A stretch of DNA of 64,000 nucleotides from Gammaproteobacteria bacterium (GTDB taxonomy: Bacteria; Pseudomonadota; Gammaproteobacteria; Xanthomonadales; SZUA-36): positions 1 through 64,000 of the forward strand of contig JAUHYP010000009.1 in assembly GCA_030426265.1 (NCBI GenBank). The letters run 5' to 3'. Under the pieces are notes generated by a model. The model saw only the letters and a program-made list of their open reading frames with translations, did not search any database and was not told the DNA's origin. Below, in pieces: positions 9,392-17,651 of this stretch; within the stretch, counting starts at the first letter, position 1; each line of letters begins with the position of its first letter. Made by a program: the position numbers and the translations under genes.

Positions 9392-10660
9392 CTAGGGCTT
9401 CTGGTACGCCCTCGGCATCTCGGAATCCGTGACCAGGTAGCGGTCGCGCAGCTTCGTCTGCCGGCTTTCCAGCGAATCCACCTTGCCGTTGACGATGACC
9501 AGGTCGGGCAGCGACGTCACTTCCAGCGGGTCGCCGCTCCACAGCACCAGGTCGGCGCGCTTGCCTTCCTCCAGGCTGCCGAAGTTGCGGGCGACGCCGA
9601 AGATGCGCGCCGGCTCGATGGTCAGCGCCGCCAGGGCGGCCTCTTTCGGCAGGCCGTAGCTGGCCGCATTGCCGGCCATCTGGCGCAGCTTGCGGGCGTT
9701 GTGACTGGCGCCGTCGTTGAAGGACAGCGTCACGCCGGCCGCGTGCAGCAGGGCCGCGTTGTCCATGCGGGCGCCGATCATGTCGAAGTTGCCGGGCAGG
9801 TTGCGCAGCGGGTCCAGCAGGACCGGAACACCGGCCGCGGCCAGTTCGCCGGCCACCATCCAGGCCTCCGCGCCGCCCTCGATCACCGCGCGCATCTTCC
9901 GCGCCTGGGCGAACCTGATCGTGCGCAGGATGTCGTCGGCCCGGTTGACGCTGAACACCACGGTACTGCCGGTGGCGTAGCCCTGCAGCACCTGGCGGCC
10001 GGCGCGGGTGAGCAGCGCGTCCTCCCCCTGGGCCGGCGGGCGCACGGTTTCCTCGATGGCCTGGTCCAGCAACAGCCACTGTGCGGCGCGACTGCCGCCG
10101 GTGAGTTCAGAGGCGCCCCGGCCCAGGCTGACCTGCAGCACGCCGTTGCCGTGGAAGCTGTCGTAGCCCCCGTCCAGGGCCACCACCCGGCCCTGTCCGG
10201 CAATGATGGAGCCGCCGGAGTTGGCGCTCAGCAGCGTGAAGGTATGCCCCTCCACCCGCGCCACGGGCACCAGGCTGGAATTCGGGTTGTAGGCCAGCGT
10301 GACGTCGAATTCCGGGTACAGGCCCGGCATGGCGTTGGTGGCGTCCATGGACTGCGACACGGCCGGCACTTCGCCGATGCCGATGCCGCTGATGCCGGCG
10401 AACAGCCCGGGCGTCACCGGGCGGCCTTCCGCCGCGACCACCAGCGCACCGTTCGGCGCGGAGAGGTTCGAACCGATGCGGTTGATGGTGTTGTCCGTCA
10501 CCAGGAGGTCGGCGTTCTCCAGCGTGCCCTGGCTGCCCATGGTGAACACGGTGGCGCCGCGGATGAGGACGGTGTCGGCCAGCGCCGTGACGGTCGGTGC
10601 GAGTCCAACCAGGGCGACGGCGGCCAGCAGCGCGAGGCGCCGCGGTGCAAAGGGCTTCAT
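9392..10660 (-). CDS. Exported amidohydrolase-like protein lacking metal ligands
   Basis: This 422-residue protein has a signal peptide (RLALLAAVALVGLAPTVTALA) and the outer beta-sandwich/TIM-barrel frame of imidazolonepropionase-type amidohydrolases: VLIRGATVFTMG at the start, and FGSLEEGKRADLVLWSGDPL at the end. The metal site appears lost. Where active members have HxH it reads TPGLFAGISGIG, and the later His and Asp positions read VFSVNRADD, VIEGGAEAW and FNDGASHN. Strong SD (GGAGGTGA) precedes the ATG, which overlaps the stop of the intact paralogue upstream (ATGA). It may be a non-catalytic partner of that enzyme. Confidence 0.85.
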   Translation of the reverse strand: MKPFAPRRLALLAAVALVGLAPTVTALADTVLIRGATVFTMGSQGTLENADLLVTDNTINRIGSNLSAPNGALVVAAEGRPVTPGLFAGISGIGIGEVPAVSQSMDATNAMPGLYPEFDVTLAYNPNSSLVPVARVEGHTFTLLSANSGGSIIAGQGRVVALDGGYDSFHGNGVLQVSLGRGASELTGGSRAAQWLLLDQAIEETVRPPAQGEDALLTRAGRQVLQGYATGSTVVFSVNRADDILRTIRFAQARKMRAVIEGGAEAWMVAGELAAAGVPVLLDPLRNLPGNFDMIGARMDNAALLHAAGVTLSFNDGASHNARKLRQMAGNAASYGLPKEAALAALTIEPARIFGVARNFGSLEEGKRADLVLWSGDPLEVTSLPDLVIVNGKVDSLESRQTKLRDRYLVTDSEMPRAYQKP

Positions 10661-12021
10661 GGCGTCACCTCCAGGTGTTGACCCAGTTCGAAGTCGGAGA
10701 CGGGCTGCAGGGCCGGGTCCTCGCGGTCGTACACGCGCGCGCCGTCGATGAACACCAGGTCCGCCTTGGCGTAGACGCTGAACGGCGTGCCGTTCCACAG
10801 CACCACGTCGGCCATCTTGCCGGGCTCCAGGGTGCCGGTGCGCTCCAGGATGCCCAGGGACTTCGCGGCGTTGGCCGTGACCCAGGTGATGGCGCGTTCG
10901 GGCGGGATGTCCAGGCCAGCGCGCTGTCCGCGCGCCATGGCCTTGGCGGCCTCCTGGTTCAGGCGCTGGATGCCCTCGGAGGAGTCCGAATGCACGATGG
11001 CGCAGCCGCCCTCGGGGCGGTCCACCAGGGCGATGTTTTCCTGGATGCCGTCGTAGGCCTCCATCTTGAAGCCCCACCAGTCGGCCCAGAGCGCGCCGCA
11101 CACGCCGGCCTCGGCCAGTTCGTCGGCGATCTTGTAGGCCTCCACGCCGTGGTGGAAGGTACCGACCCGGTAGTCGAACTCCTCGGCCATGTCGAGAATG
11201 GTCAGCATCTCATCGGCGCGGTAGCAGTGCATGTGGACGAGGATCTCGCCCTTCAGCGCACCGGCCAGGGTGTCCAGCTTGAGGTCCCGTTTGGGCGGCT
11301 TGGCGTCTTCGTCGCCGCTGGCCTGCTTCTCCTCGTAGACGGCCCAGTCCTCGACGTACTTGCGCGCTTCGATCCACTCCGTGCGGTAGCCCGCCACGTT
11401 GCCCATGCGCGTGCTCGGGGCGCGGCCCTTGCTGCCGTAGAAGCGCTTCGGGTTCTCGCCGCAGGCCATCTTCAATCCGTGCGGTGCGCCGGGGAATTTC
11501 ATGCCCTGGTAGCTGGTCGAGTAGACGTTCTTCAGGGTCACGCCGCGCCCGCCCATGAGGTTGGCGGAGCCGGGCAGGACCTGCAGGCTGGTCACGCCGC
11601 CGGCCAGGGCCCGCGCGAAGCCCGGGTCCTGGGGCCAGATGCTGTGCTCGGCCCAGACGTTGGCCGTGACCGGATTGGTGAGTTCGTTGCCGTCGCTGTG
11701 GGCGTCCACGCCGGGGCTGGGGTATACGCCCAGGTGCGAGTGCACGTCGATCAGGCCCGGGGTCACCCAGCGTCCGGCGGCGTCGACGATGACGGAATCC
11801 TCCGGCGCTTCGCCTTCGCCCACCCACTCGACCACGCCGCCGTTCATGAACACCGAGGCGCCGTCGAGGCGCTCACCCGTGCCGGTGAGCACGATGGCGT
11901 TGGTGATCAGGGTCGGTTGCGAGGGGAGGGGTTCGTAGGTCGAAGGGAAGGGCTCGGCCCCGGCTGCGACGGCCGTACCTGCGAGCAACAGGCCGGCCAG
12001 GAAGCGCTCGATGGCTGCCAT
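10657..12021 (-). CDS. Exported amidohydrolase (imidazolonepropionase-like metallohydrolase)
   Basis: A 454-residue periplasmic enzyme with signal peptide (FLAGLLLAGTAVAAGA). Metal-binding positions are present: TPGLIDVHSHLG (HxH), ILVHMHCYRADEM, VGTFHHGVEAYK and AIVHSDSSEG. The family is broad (dipeptidases, deaminases, enamidases), and the substrate is not evident. The C-terminal GTLEPGKMADVVLWNGTPF is typical. It is translationally coupled to the metal-ligand-less paralogue. A TGCTAAAGT extended -10-like element (minus strand, 12056-12064) lies about 35 nt upstream. Confidence 0.9.
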   Translation of the reverse strand: MAAIERFLAGLLLAGTAVAAGAEPFPSTYEPLPSQPTLITNAIVLTGTGERLDGASVFMNGGVVEWVGEGEAPEDSVIVDAAGRWVTPGLIDVHSHLGVYPSPGVDAHSDGNELTNPVTANVWAEHSIWPQDPGFARALAGGVTSLQVLPGSANLMGGRGVTLKNVYSTSYQGMKFPGAPHGLKMACGENPKRFYGSKGRAPSTRMGNVAGYRTEWIEARKYVEDWAVYEEKQASGDEDAKPPKRDLKLDTLAGALKGEILVHMHCYRADEMLTILDMAEEFDYRVGTFHHGVEAYKIADELAEAGVCGALWADWWGFKMEAYDGIQENIALVDRPEGGCAIVHSDSSEGIQRLNQEAAKAMARGQRAGLDIPPERAITWVTANAAKSLGILERTGTLEPGKMADVVLWNGTPFSVYAKADLVFIDGARVYDREDPALQPVSDFELGQHLEVTP

Positions 12022-12129
12022 TGATGGTTCCTTTGTCCAACACGCGAAACGAAGTACTTTAGCAGAGGCCCGCCGGGGCCGTTACACTGGCTATTCCCCG
12101 CGTTCAAGGCATTGCGCACCGGCACACCG

Positions 12130-12798
12130 ATGACCGAATTCGACCTTCCCAGGGGCCTCGCTTCCTGGGCCGAAGCCAGCCTGGCGGGCGATCGCAACAT
12201 CCTCGCCCGGAGCAACCAGGGCACGGTGCTCCTGTTTCGCGAGGCCGGCATGGAATTCGTGATCAAGACGGCGATGGGGCGGGGCACGGTCCTGCACGCA
12301 CGGCGCGCCACCCTGGAGCGCGAATGGGGCGCCTATCGCCGCCTCGAAGGTGTCGAGGGAGTGCCGAAGTGCTACGGCATGCTCGAGGGCCGTTTCCTGG
12401 TGCTGCAGCACATCCGCGGCACGCCCTACCGCGAGGCGGAGATCGCCGACCGGCCCGCCTGGTTCGCCCGCCTGCTGGACACCCTGCGCGCCTGCCACGA
12501 GCGCGGAGTCGCCCACGGCGACCTCAAGAACAAGTCCAACCTCATGTCCGACAGCCTGGGCCGGCCCTGCATCATCGATTTCGGCACCACGGTGCTGCGC
12601 AAGGATGGCTTTCACCCCGTCAACCACCGGTTTTTCGACTTTCTGCGCCAGCTCGACCTGAACGCCTGGTGCAAGCACAAGTACGAGGGGCGTTTCGAGG
12701 ACATGTCCAGCGAAGACCGGGCGATCTACCACGACAGCCTGCTGGAGCGACTGGCGCGCCGATGGCGCCAGAGCAAGGGGCTGCAGGGCCCCCGGTGA
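12130..12798 (+). CDS. Small protein kinase-like (RIO/Kdo-kinase-like) protein
   Basis: This 222-residue soluble protein has a minimal kinase fold. The glycine loop region (SNQGTVLLFREAG) is followed by a candidate ATP-binding Lys (FVIKTAMG), catalytic loop HGDLKNKSNLM (H129, D131) and DFG-type IIDFGTT (D150). The lack of a normal activation segment and APE motif resembles RIO, Kdo kinase and InaA-type proteins rather than Hanks-type Ser/Thr kinases. The ATG at 12130 is preferred over an upstream TTG at 12112. It has no obvious operon partner, and the substrate is unknown. Confidence 0.75.
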   Translation: MTEFDLPRGLASWAEASLAGDRNILARSNQGTVLLFREAGMEFVIKTAMGRGTVLHARRATLEREWGAYRRLEGVEGVPKCYGMLEGRFLVLQHIRGTPYREAEIADRPAWFARLLDTLRACHERGVAHGDLKNKSNLMSDSLGRPCIIDFGTTVLRKDGFHPVNHRFFDFLRQLDLNAWCKHKYEGRFEDMSSEDRAIYHDSLLERLARRWRQSKGLQGPR

Positions 12799-12834
12799 AT
12801 CAGTCCATCGGGGGTCCCGTTCGGGTGACTGCCC

Positions 12835-12840
12835 TATACT
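12835..12840 (+). promoter_or_regulatory. Probable -10 element for the M23 peptidase gene
   Basis: TATACT at 12835-12840 is 36 nt before the ATG at 12876, with GGAGGGGG at 12861-12868 as ribosome site. The -35 region is not recognisable. Confidence 0.4.
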
Positions 12841-12875
12841 GTTCGAAGCAACATCAGCGCGGAGGGGGATCCGCC

Positions 12876-14843
12876 ATGACCCGTTTCAACACACACTCGT
12901 TCCTGCCCATGCTGGCGGGCCTCGTCGTCACTGCCTTTGCCTGCGTCCCGGCCGACTCGGTGGCGGCGGAACCCACGCCCCCATCCGGCGTGCTGCGCCT
13001 GGAATCCTTCGAGCCGATCGAGGGGCCGCGCCACGGTGACGATCGCCACTTCATCGAGGCCGCCTTGCGGCGCGCCCGGGTGCGCAGCCTGCAGGCGGAC
13101 AAGTCCGTGGCGGACCGGCTGCAGGTGGAGGACCACACCGTCGAACTGCACTGGCCGGTGCGCGAATCGGTCGGCTTCGCCCAGCCCACGGTCCAGGCCA
13201 TTTCCAATTTCCTCGACCAGGATCCGGCCGAGGACGACCTGGAGGACTGGAACTGCGGCGGCGAGAACGCCCGCACCTACGACGGCCACAACGGCCTGGA
13301 CATCTTCCTGTCGCCCTTCAGCTGGTACCAGATGGAACAGGACTCCGGCATCGTGGTGGCGGCCGCGGGCGGCGTGATTCTGGACAAGGTCGGCGACCAG
13401 CCGGAGCGCTCCTGCGAGATCAACGACGACGGCGGCGACAACAACCAGATCATCATCGAACACGCCGACGGTTCCTGGGGCATCTACGCCCATATGCGCA
13501 CCGACTCGCTGACCGCCAAGCCGGTCGGCGCCGTGGTCGAGGCCGGGGAGTACCTGGGCGTGATCGGCAGCTCCGGGCTGTCCACCGGGCCGCACCTGCA
13601 TTTCGAGGTCGGTTTCTGGGAAAACAACCAGTGGACCCCGCAGGACCCCTACGCCGGCCAGTGCAACGACATCAACACCGGGACCTGGTGGGAAACGCAA
13701 CCCGCCTATTACGAACCGGCCATCATGTCGCTGGCCACGCACAGCGCGCAGCCCGAGCACCCTACGTGCCCGGAAACCGAGACGCCCCACTATTCCGATG
13801 ATTTCGGGTCCGGTGACACGATCTACTTCAGCTTCGTGGCGCGCGACCTCCGGATGGGCGAGACCGTCGGCGTCGAAATCCGGGAACCCGACGGGAGCCT
13901 CATCGCCTCGTCCGGCTACACGGAGGAAACCAACGAGCACGTGGCCTCCGCGATGCTCATTTTCAGCATCGAACTCCCCACCAGCGCCATGCCCGGCAAC
14001 TGGGAATACCGTGTCAGCTTCGCCGGCGAGACCTATACGCACCCCTTCCGCGTCGACATCGCGTCGCCGGATCCGGCCGTTCTGTCGGCCTCGAACAATG
14101 CCTACAACGGCCTGTGGTACGACCCCGCCCTGGATGGCGAGGGCTACAACATCGTCACCACTCGGGGTGGCACGGTTCTGTATTTCTACGGCAGCGACCG
14201 CAACGGCCGGCGCTTGTGGCTGATCTCGGAACTGGTGACGCAGCCCTTCAGCAACGGGCAGCAACAGCGCATCGTCATGTACGAATCCACCGGCGGGGTG
14301 CACGACATGCCGGTGCCCAGCGGGCGGGGCCTGTCGATCTGGGGCGAGCTGCGCCTGACCTTCAGCGCCTGCGACGCGGGTTCGGCCCGGCTCATCGGCG
14401 AGGACGGCGACAAGCTCTCGGCCCTGGTGAAGATCGCCGGCGTGCCGGGCAGCAACTGCGTCAGCACGCCGCTCGGGCCCACCTCCCCGTATGCGGGCCT
14501 CTGGTACGACCCGGGGCTCGACGGGGAAGGGTTCAACCTCATCGTCGCGCCGCCCGGGTCCGTGCTCTACTACTACGGCTTCGACGCGGACGGGAACCGC
14601 CTGTGGCTGGCCACGGCGCCCTTCGATTTCAGCTACGCCAACGGCGCGCAGATCACCGTGGAACTGCTCCGGTCGGGCAGCGGCACCTTCGCGGCGCCCG
14701 TGTCCGGCGCGCTCGAGTCCTGGGGCACGGTGACCATCACCGGCAATACCTGCAACCGCATGGACTACGTGCTCGACACCAACGAGGGCGACAAGACCAT
14801 GGACGCGCGAAGGCTCGTGAGCGTCGTGGGCATCGACTGCTGA
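12876..14843 (+). CDS. Exported M23 (LytM-type) metallopeptidase with duplicated C-terminal GLWYDP repeats
   Basis: The predicted protein is 655 residues with a signal peptide ending near SVAA. A peptidoglycan-endopeptidase-type M23 domain spans about residues 120-270: HNGLDIF (His near 137), IYAHM (near 204) and GPHLHFEVG (near 237-245). Two copies of a repeat follow: AYNGLWYDPALDGEGYN from about 408, and PYAGLWYDPGLDGEGFN from about 538, each continuing with a VLYFYG/VLYYYG and RLWL pattern and ending in a Cys. The repeat is of unknown function and tends to occur in exported gammaproteobacterial proteins. A strong SD precedes the ATG. Confidence 0.88.
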   Translation: MTRFNTHSFLPMLAGLVVTAFACVPADSVAAEPTPPSGVLRLESFEPIEGPRHGDDRHFIEAALRRARVRSLQADKSVADRLQVEDHTVELHWPVRESVGFAQPTVQAISNFLDQDPAEDDLEDWNCGGENARTYDGHNGLDIFLSPFSWYQMEQDSGIVVAAAGGVILDKVGDQPERSCEINDDGGDNNQIIIEHADGSWGIYAHMRTDSLTAKPVGAVVEAGEYLGVIGSSGLSTGPHLHFEVGFWENNQWTPQDPYAGQCNDINTGTWWETQPAYYEPAIMSLATHSAQPEHPTCPETETPHYSDDFGSGDTIYFSFVARDLRMGETVGVEIREPDGSLIASSGYTEETNEHVASAMLIFSIELPTSAMPGNWEYRVSFAGETYTHPFRVDIASPDPAVLSASNNAYNGLWYDPALDGEGYNIVTTRGGTVLYFYGSDRNGRRLWLISELVTQPFSNGQQQRIVMYESTGGVHDMPVPSGRGLSIWGELRLTFSACDAGSARLIGEDGDKLSALVKIAGVPGSNCVSTPLGPTSPYAGLWYDPGLDGEGFNLIVAPPGSVLYYYGFDADGNRLWLATAPFDFSYANGAQITVELLRSGSGTFAAPVSGALESWGTVTITGNTCNRMDYVLDTNEGDKTMDARRLVSVVGIDC

Positions 14844-14917
14844 GCGGGGGTCGAGAGGTCGGTGCGGTGAAGGTACGGGTTCGCTGATCCACCGGTCGGC
14901 GGATCGAAAGATCTGCC

Positions 14918-15937
14918 CTACGGTGTTCCCGACGATTCCCTGTTCGCTCCGTTCGCGGCGCCCAGGCGCCGCAGGCCCTCGCTGATGGAGATGTCGACCC
15001 GGTAACCGAGGTCGCGCCGGGCGGCGGAGAGGTCGTACCAGTGCGCCGTGGACAACTGCTCCGCGGACCAGCGGGTGACCGGGGGTTCGCTGTCCAGGCG
15101 CTGACGCCGCCACCACCACTCGGCCATCATTCCCACGACCTGGGCGACGCGCGGTGAGATCGGGCGGATTTCCGCCTCGACACCGACCGCCTCGAGCAGC
15201 GCGGCGATGATCCTGCCCTGCGGCCAGGGTTCCCCGTTGGAAATGAAGTAGGCCTTGCCGTGGCAGGCCGGGCGCTCCTCCAGCGCGTCCAGGGCGTCGA
15301 GGTGCGCCTGGGCGGCGTTGTCGATGTACACCGTGTCGATGAGCTTGTCCGCGCCCGGCAGCTTCAGGGGCCCCTGGCGGGCGCGCTCCACCAGCCGTGG
15401 CAGCAGGTGGTTGTCGCCCGGGCCCCACACCAGGTGGGGGCGCAGGGCCACGGTGCGCAGAGTCGCGCCGTTGGCCGCCAGCACGTCCTGCTCCGCGCGC
15501 GCCTTGGTCTCGGGATAGGCGGCCTTGAAGTGCGCCGGGTAGGGCAGGGATTCATCGCCGCCTTCGATATCGCCTCCGCCGTGCACCACGCTGGGCGAGG
15601 AAGTGTGCACGAGCCGCTCGATCCCGAGCGCGCGGCAGGCCGCAATGACTTGCCGCGTGCCGTCGACGTTGATGGCCTCGTACTCGGCGGGGTCGCCCCA
15701 GGGTCCGGCCTTGCCCGCGGTGTGAATGACCGCCTGGCAGCCGGCCGCGGCCTGGCGCAACTGATCCGCGTCGCGGATGTCGCCGCGGGCGATCTCGATG
15801 CCGGTGCCCGCCAGCGCCTCCCCGGCGCCGCGCTGGAAGGCGACCGCCTGGTCGCCGCGCGCCGCCAGGGCGCGGCACACGGCCTGGCCCACGAATCCGC
15901 CGCCGCCGGTGACCAGGACCCTCACGGCCCGCGCCAC
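14918..15937 (-). CDS. oleD: OleD-type NAD(P)-dependent 2-alkyl-3-oxoacid reductase (olefin biosynthesis)
   Basis: OleD reduces the 2-alkyl-3-ketoacid made by OleA to the 2-alkyl-3-hydroxyacid. The 339-residue extended SDR has TGGGGFVGQAV (10-20), HTAGKAG, HTSSPSVVHGG and the active-site Tyr141-x3-Lys145 (YPETK). The start is GTG at 15937, 40 nt after oleC, making it the last gene of a minus-strand oleA-B-C-D series. Out of context it could be called a 3-beta-HSD or generic epimerase; the cluster fixes the assignment. Confidence 0.9.
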   Translation of the reverse strand: MARAVRVLVTGGGGFVGQAVCRALAARGDQAVAFQRGAGEALAGTGIEIARGDIRDADQLRQAAAGCQAVIHTAGKAGPWGDPAEYEAINVDGTRQVIAACRALGIERLVHTSSPSVVHGGGDIEGGDESLPYPAHFKAAYPETKARAEQDVLAANGATLRTVALRPHLVWGPGDNHLLPRLVERARQGPLKLPGADKLIDTVYIDNAAQAHLDALDALEERPACHGKAYFISNGEPWPQGRIIAALLEAVGVEAEIRPISPRVAQVVGMMAEWWWRRQRLDSEPPVTRWSAEQLSTAHWYDLSAARRDLGYRVDISISEGLRRLGAANGANRESSGTP

Positions 15938-15977
15938 CTAGGGTCGGGCGCCGGGTCGCGGCCGGGTGCGCCGGGCA

Positions 15978-17651
15978 TCATTTCGCAGTCTCCTTTTCGA
16001 GGGTTTCCGCCGCCCAGGCCGCGAGGGCCTCGCGGCCGATCTTGGCGTTGTGGCGGATGTCCACCGGGAATCCGGGGTGGAACAGCACCTGGCGGAGCCC
16101 GGCCAGGGAAGGGTGCCCTGCGGCATGGTCCAGCAACGCCCGGCGCAGCGCCTCGTGATCGGCGTCCGGCGCCTCCACGCACAGCACGGGGGCCTGGGCG
16201 CCGCCGTCGGGCACGCCGACCAGGGCGGTGCGTTCGACGCCTTCGATGTCGTTGAAGATGGCCTCGACCTGGTCGGCAAACAACGGGCCCTGGACGGTTT
16301 CCACGCGCTGGGATTTGCGCCCGCAGTACCAGAGCCGGCCCTCCTCGTCGAAACGGCCGATGTCGCCCATGCGGTGCCAGGTGGTTCCGTCGTCATCCCG
16401 TGTCTTGGCCAGGCGCGTCTGTTCCTCGCGCCGCCAGTAGCTGTCGGTGGCGGTGGGACCGGTCACGATGATCTCGCCGGTCTCGCCCTGCGGCAGCAGG
16501 TCCTCGGGGTGCAGGACCTCGGCCGGTTCGTCCAGCAGGCGCAGGATGGCGACGCGGTTCGGGGCCACGGGACGGCCCACGCAGATGCCCGCGCCGGCGC
16601 GCGTCCTGGCCTGCAGGTCGCCGCTGAGTTCAGCGCTGGAAATGCTGGCGACGGGCAGGCACTCCGTGGCGCCATACGGGGTGTGCACCCGGCCGCCCTC
16701 GCCCAGCGCCGCCTGCATCATGCCGACGGTCTCCGCCGGTACGGCGGCCCCGGCCGACAGCACGCGACGCACCGTCGGGAAGCGCAGGCCCTGGTCGCGG
16801 GCGTGGCGGCCCAGCACTTTCAGCAGCGCCGGGGAGCCGAACAGGTTGGTCACGCCGAAGCGCTCGATGGCTTGCACCAGCAGTTTCGGGTCGGCCTGGG
16901 CCGGCCGGGTGGGGTCCATGTGCGGCACGACGGTGGTCATGCCCAGCGCGGGATCGAACAGGGCGAAGGGCGGAAAGGTGGCCAGGTCCACTTCCCCGGG
17001 CTCGATCCCGAAGGTGTCGCGCAGCATGTCGACCTGGGCGGTGAAGTGCCGGTGGCGGTAGACCACGCCCTTGGGAACGCCCGTGCTGCCGGAGGTGAAC
17101 AGGATGGCGGCCATCTCGTCGGGACGGGTGTCCGCCAGCACCGGCGGACCGGTCTCCCCGCCGCGACGGGCCAGGCCGCGCAGCGTCACGCCGCCCCAGC
17201 CCAGGCGCGGTCCGACGGTCACCTTGCGGCGGATGCTCCCGGGCGCCCAGCGCAGCAGCACGCGCGCCAGGTGGGCCCGGGTGACGCCGATGAAGGCGTC
17301 CGGCGCCGCTTCGCCCAGGCAGGCCTTGAGGTTCTTCAGCCCGATGCCCGGATCGATGAGCACCGGCACGGTGCCGGCCTTGAACAGGGCGAAGAACAGG
17401 GCGAAGAAGTCCAGCCCGGGCGGCACCATCAGCGCCACGCGCGTGCCACGGCCGATACCCATGGCGGCCAGGCCGCGCGCGTAGCGGTCGCTCAGGCCGT
17501 CGAGTTCGCCATAGCTGGCGCTGCGATAGCGTACCTCGCCGCCGCGGACTCCGGCCGGATAGTGGATCGCCGCGGCATCGGGCCGCAATCGGGCCTGTTC
17601 GGCCAGGGCGGCGGCGACGTTGCAGCGTTCAGCCGGCGTGCCCGAAGTCAT
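15978..17651 (-). CDS. oleC: OleC-type beta-lactone synthetase (acyl-AMP ligase family)
   Basis: OleC adenylates the 2-alkyl-3-hydroxyacid and closes it to a beta-lactone. The 557-residue ANL-superfamily protein shows A3 ILFTSGSTGVPKG (183-195), YGATECLPVA and the A8-type hinge region GDIGRFDEEGRLWYCGR. The final residues contain NAKIGREALAAW, the catalytic-Lys type segment. Its start overlaps the oleB stop by 23 nt, so translation is likely coupled. In some bacteria oleB and oleC are fused, which this overlap recalls. Confidence 0.92.
   Translation of the reverse strand: MTSGTPAERCNVAAALAEQARLRPDAAAIHYPAGVRGGEVRYRSASYGELDGLSDRYARGLAAMGIGRGTRVALMVPPGLDFFALFFALFKAGTVPVLIDPGIGLKNLKACLGEAAPDAFIGVTRAHLARVLLRWAPGSIRRKVTVGPRLGWGGVTLRGLARRGGETGPPVLADTRPDEMAAILFTSGSTGVPKGVVYRHRHFTAQVDMLRDTFGIEPGEVDLATFPPFALFDPALGMTTVVPHMDPTRPAQADPKLLVQAIERFGVTNLFGSPALLKVLGRHARDQGLRFPTVRRVLSAGAAVPAETVGMMQAALGEGGRVHTPYGATECLPVASISSAELSGDLQARTRAGAGICVGRPVAPNRVAILRLLDEPAEVLHPEDLLPQGETGEIIVTGPTATDSYWRREEQTRLAKTRDDDGTTWHRMGDIGRFDEEGRLWYCGRKSQRVETVQGPLFADQVEAIFNDIEGVERTALVGVPDGGAQAPVLCVEAPDADHEALRRALLDHAAGHPSLAGLRQVLFHPGFPVDIRHNAKIGREALAAWAAETLEKETAK

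Noticed and set aside
12834-15428. An 864-codon minus-strand frame across the M23 peptidase gene
   Set aside because: It is the GC-driven shadow of the peptidase and oleD genes. It has no recognisable domain and is Gly/Ala/Arg-rich.
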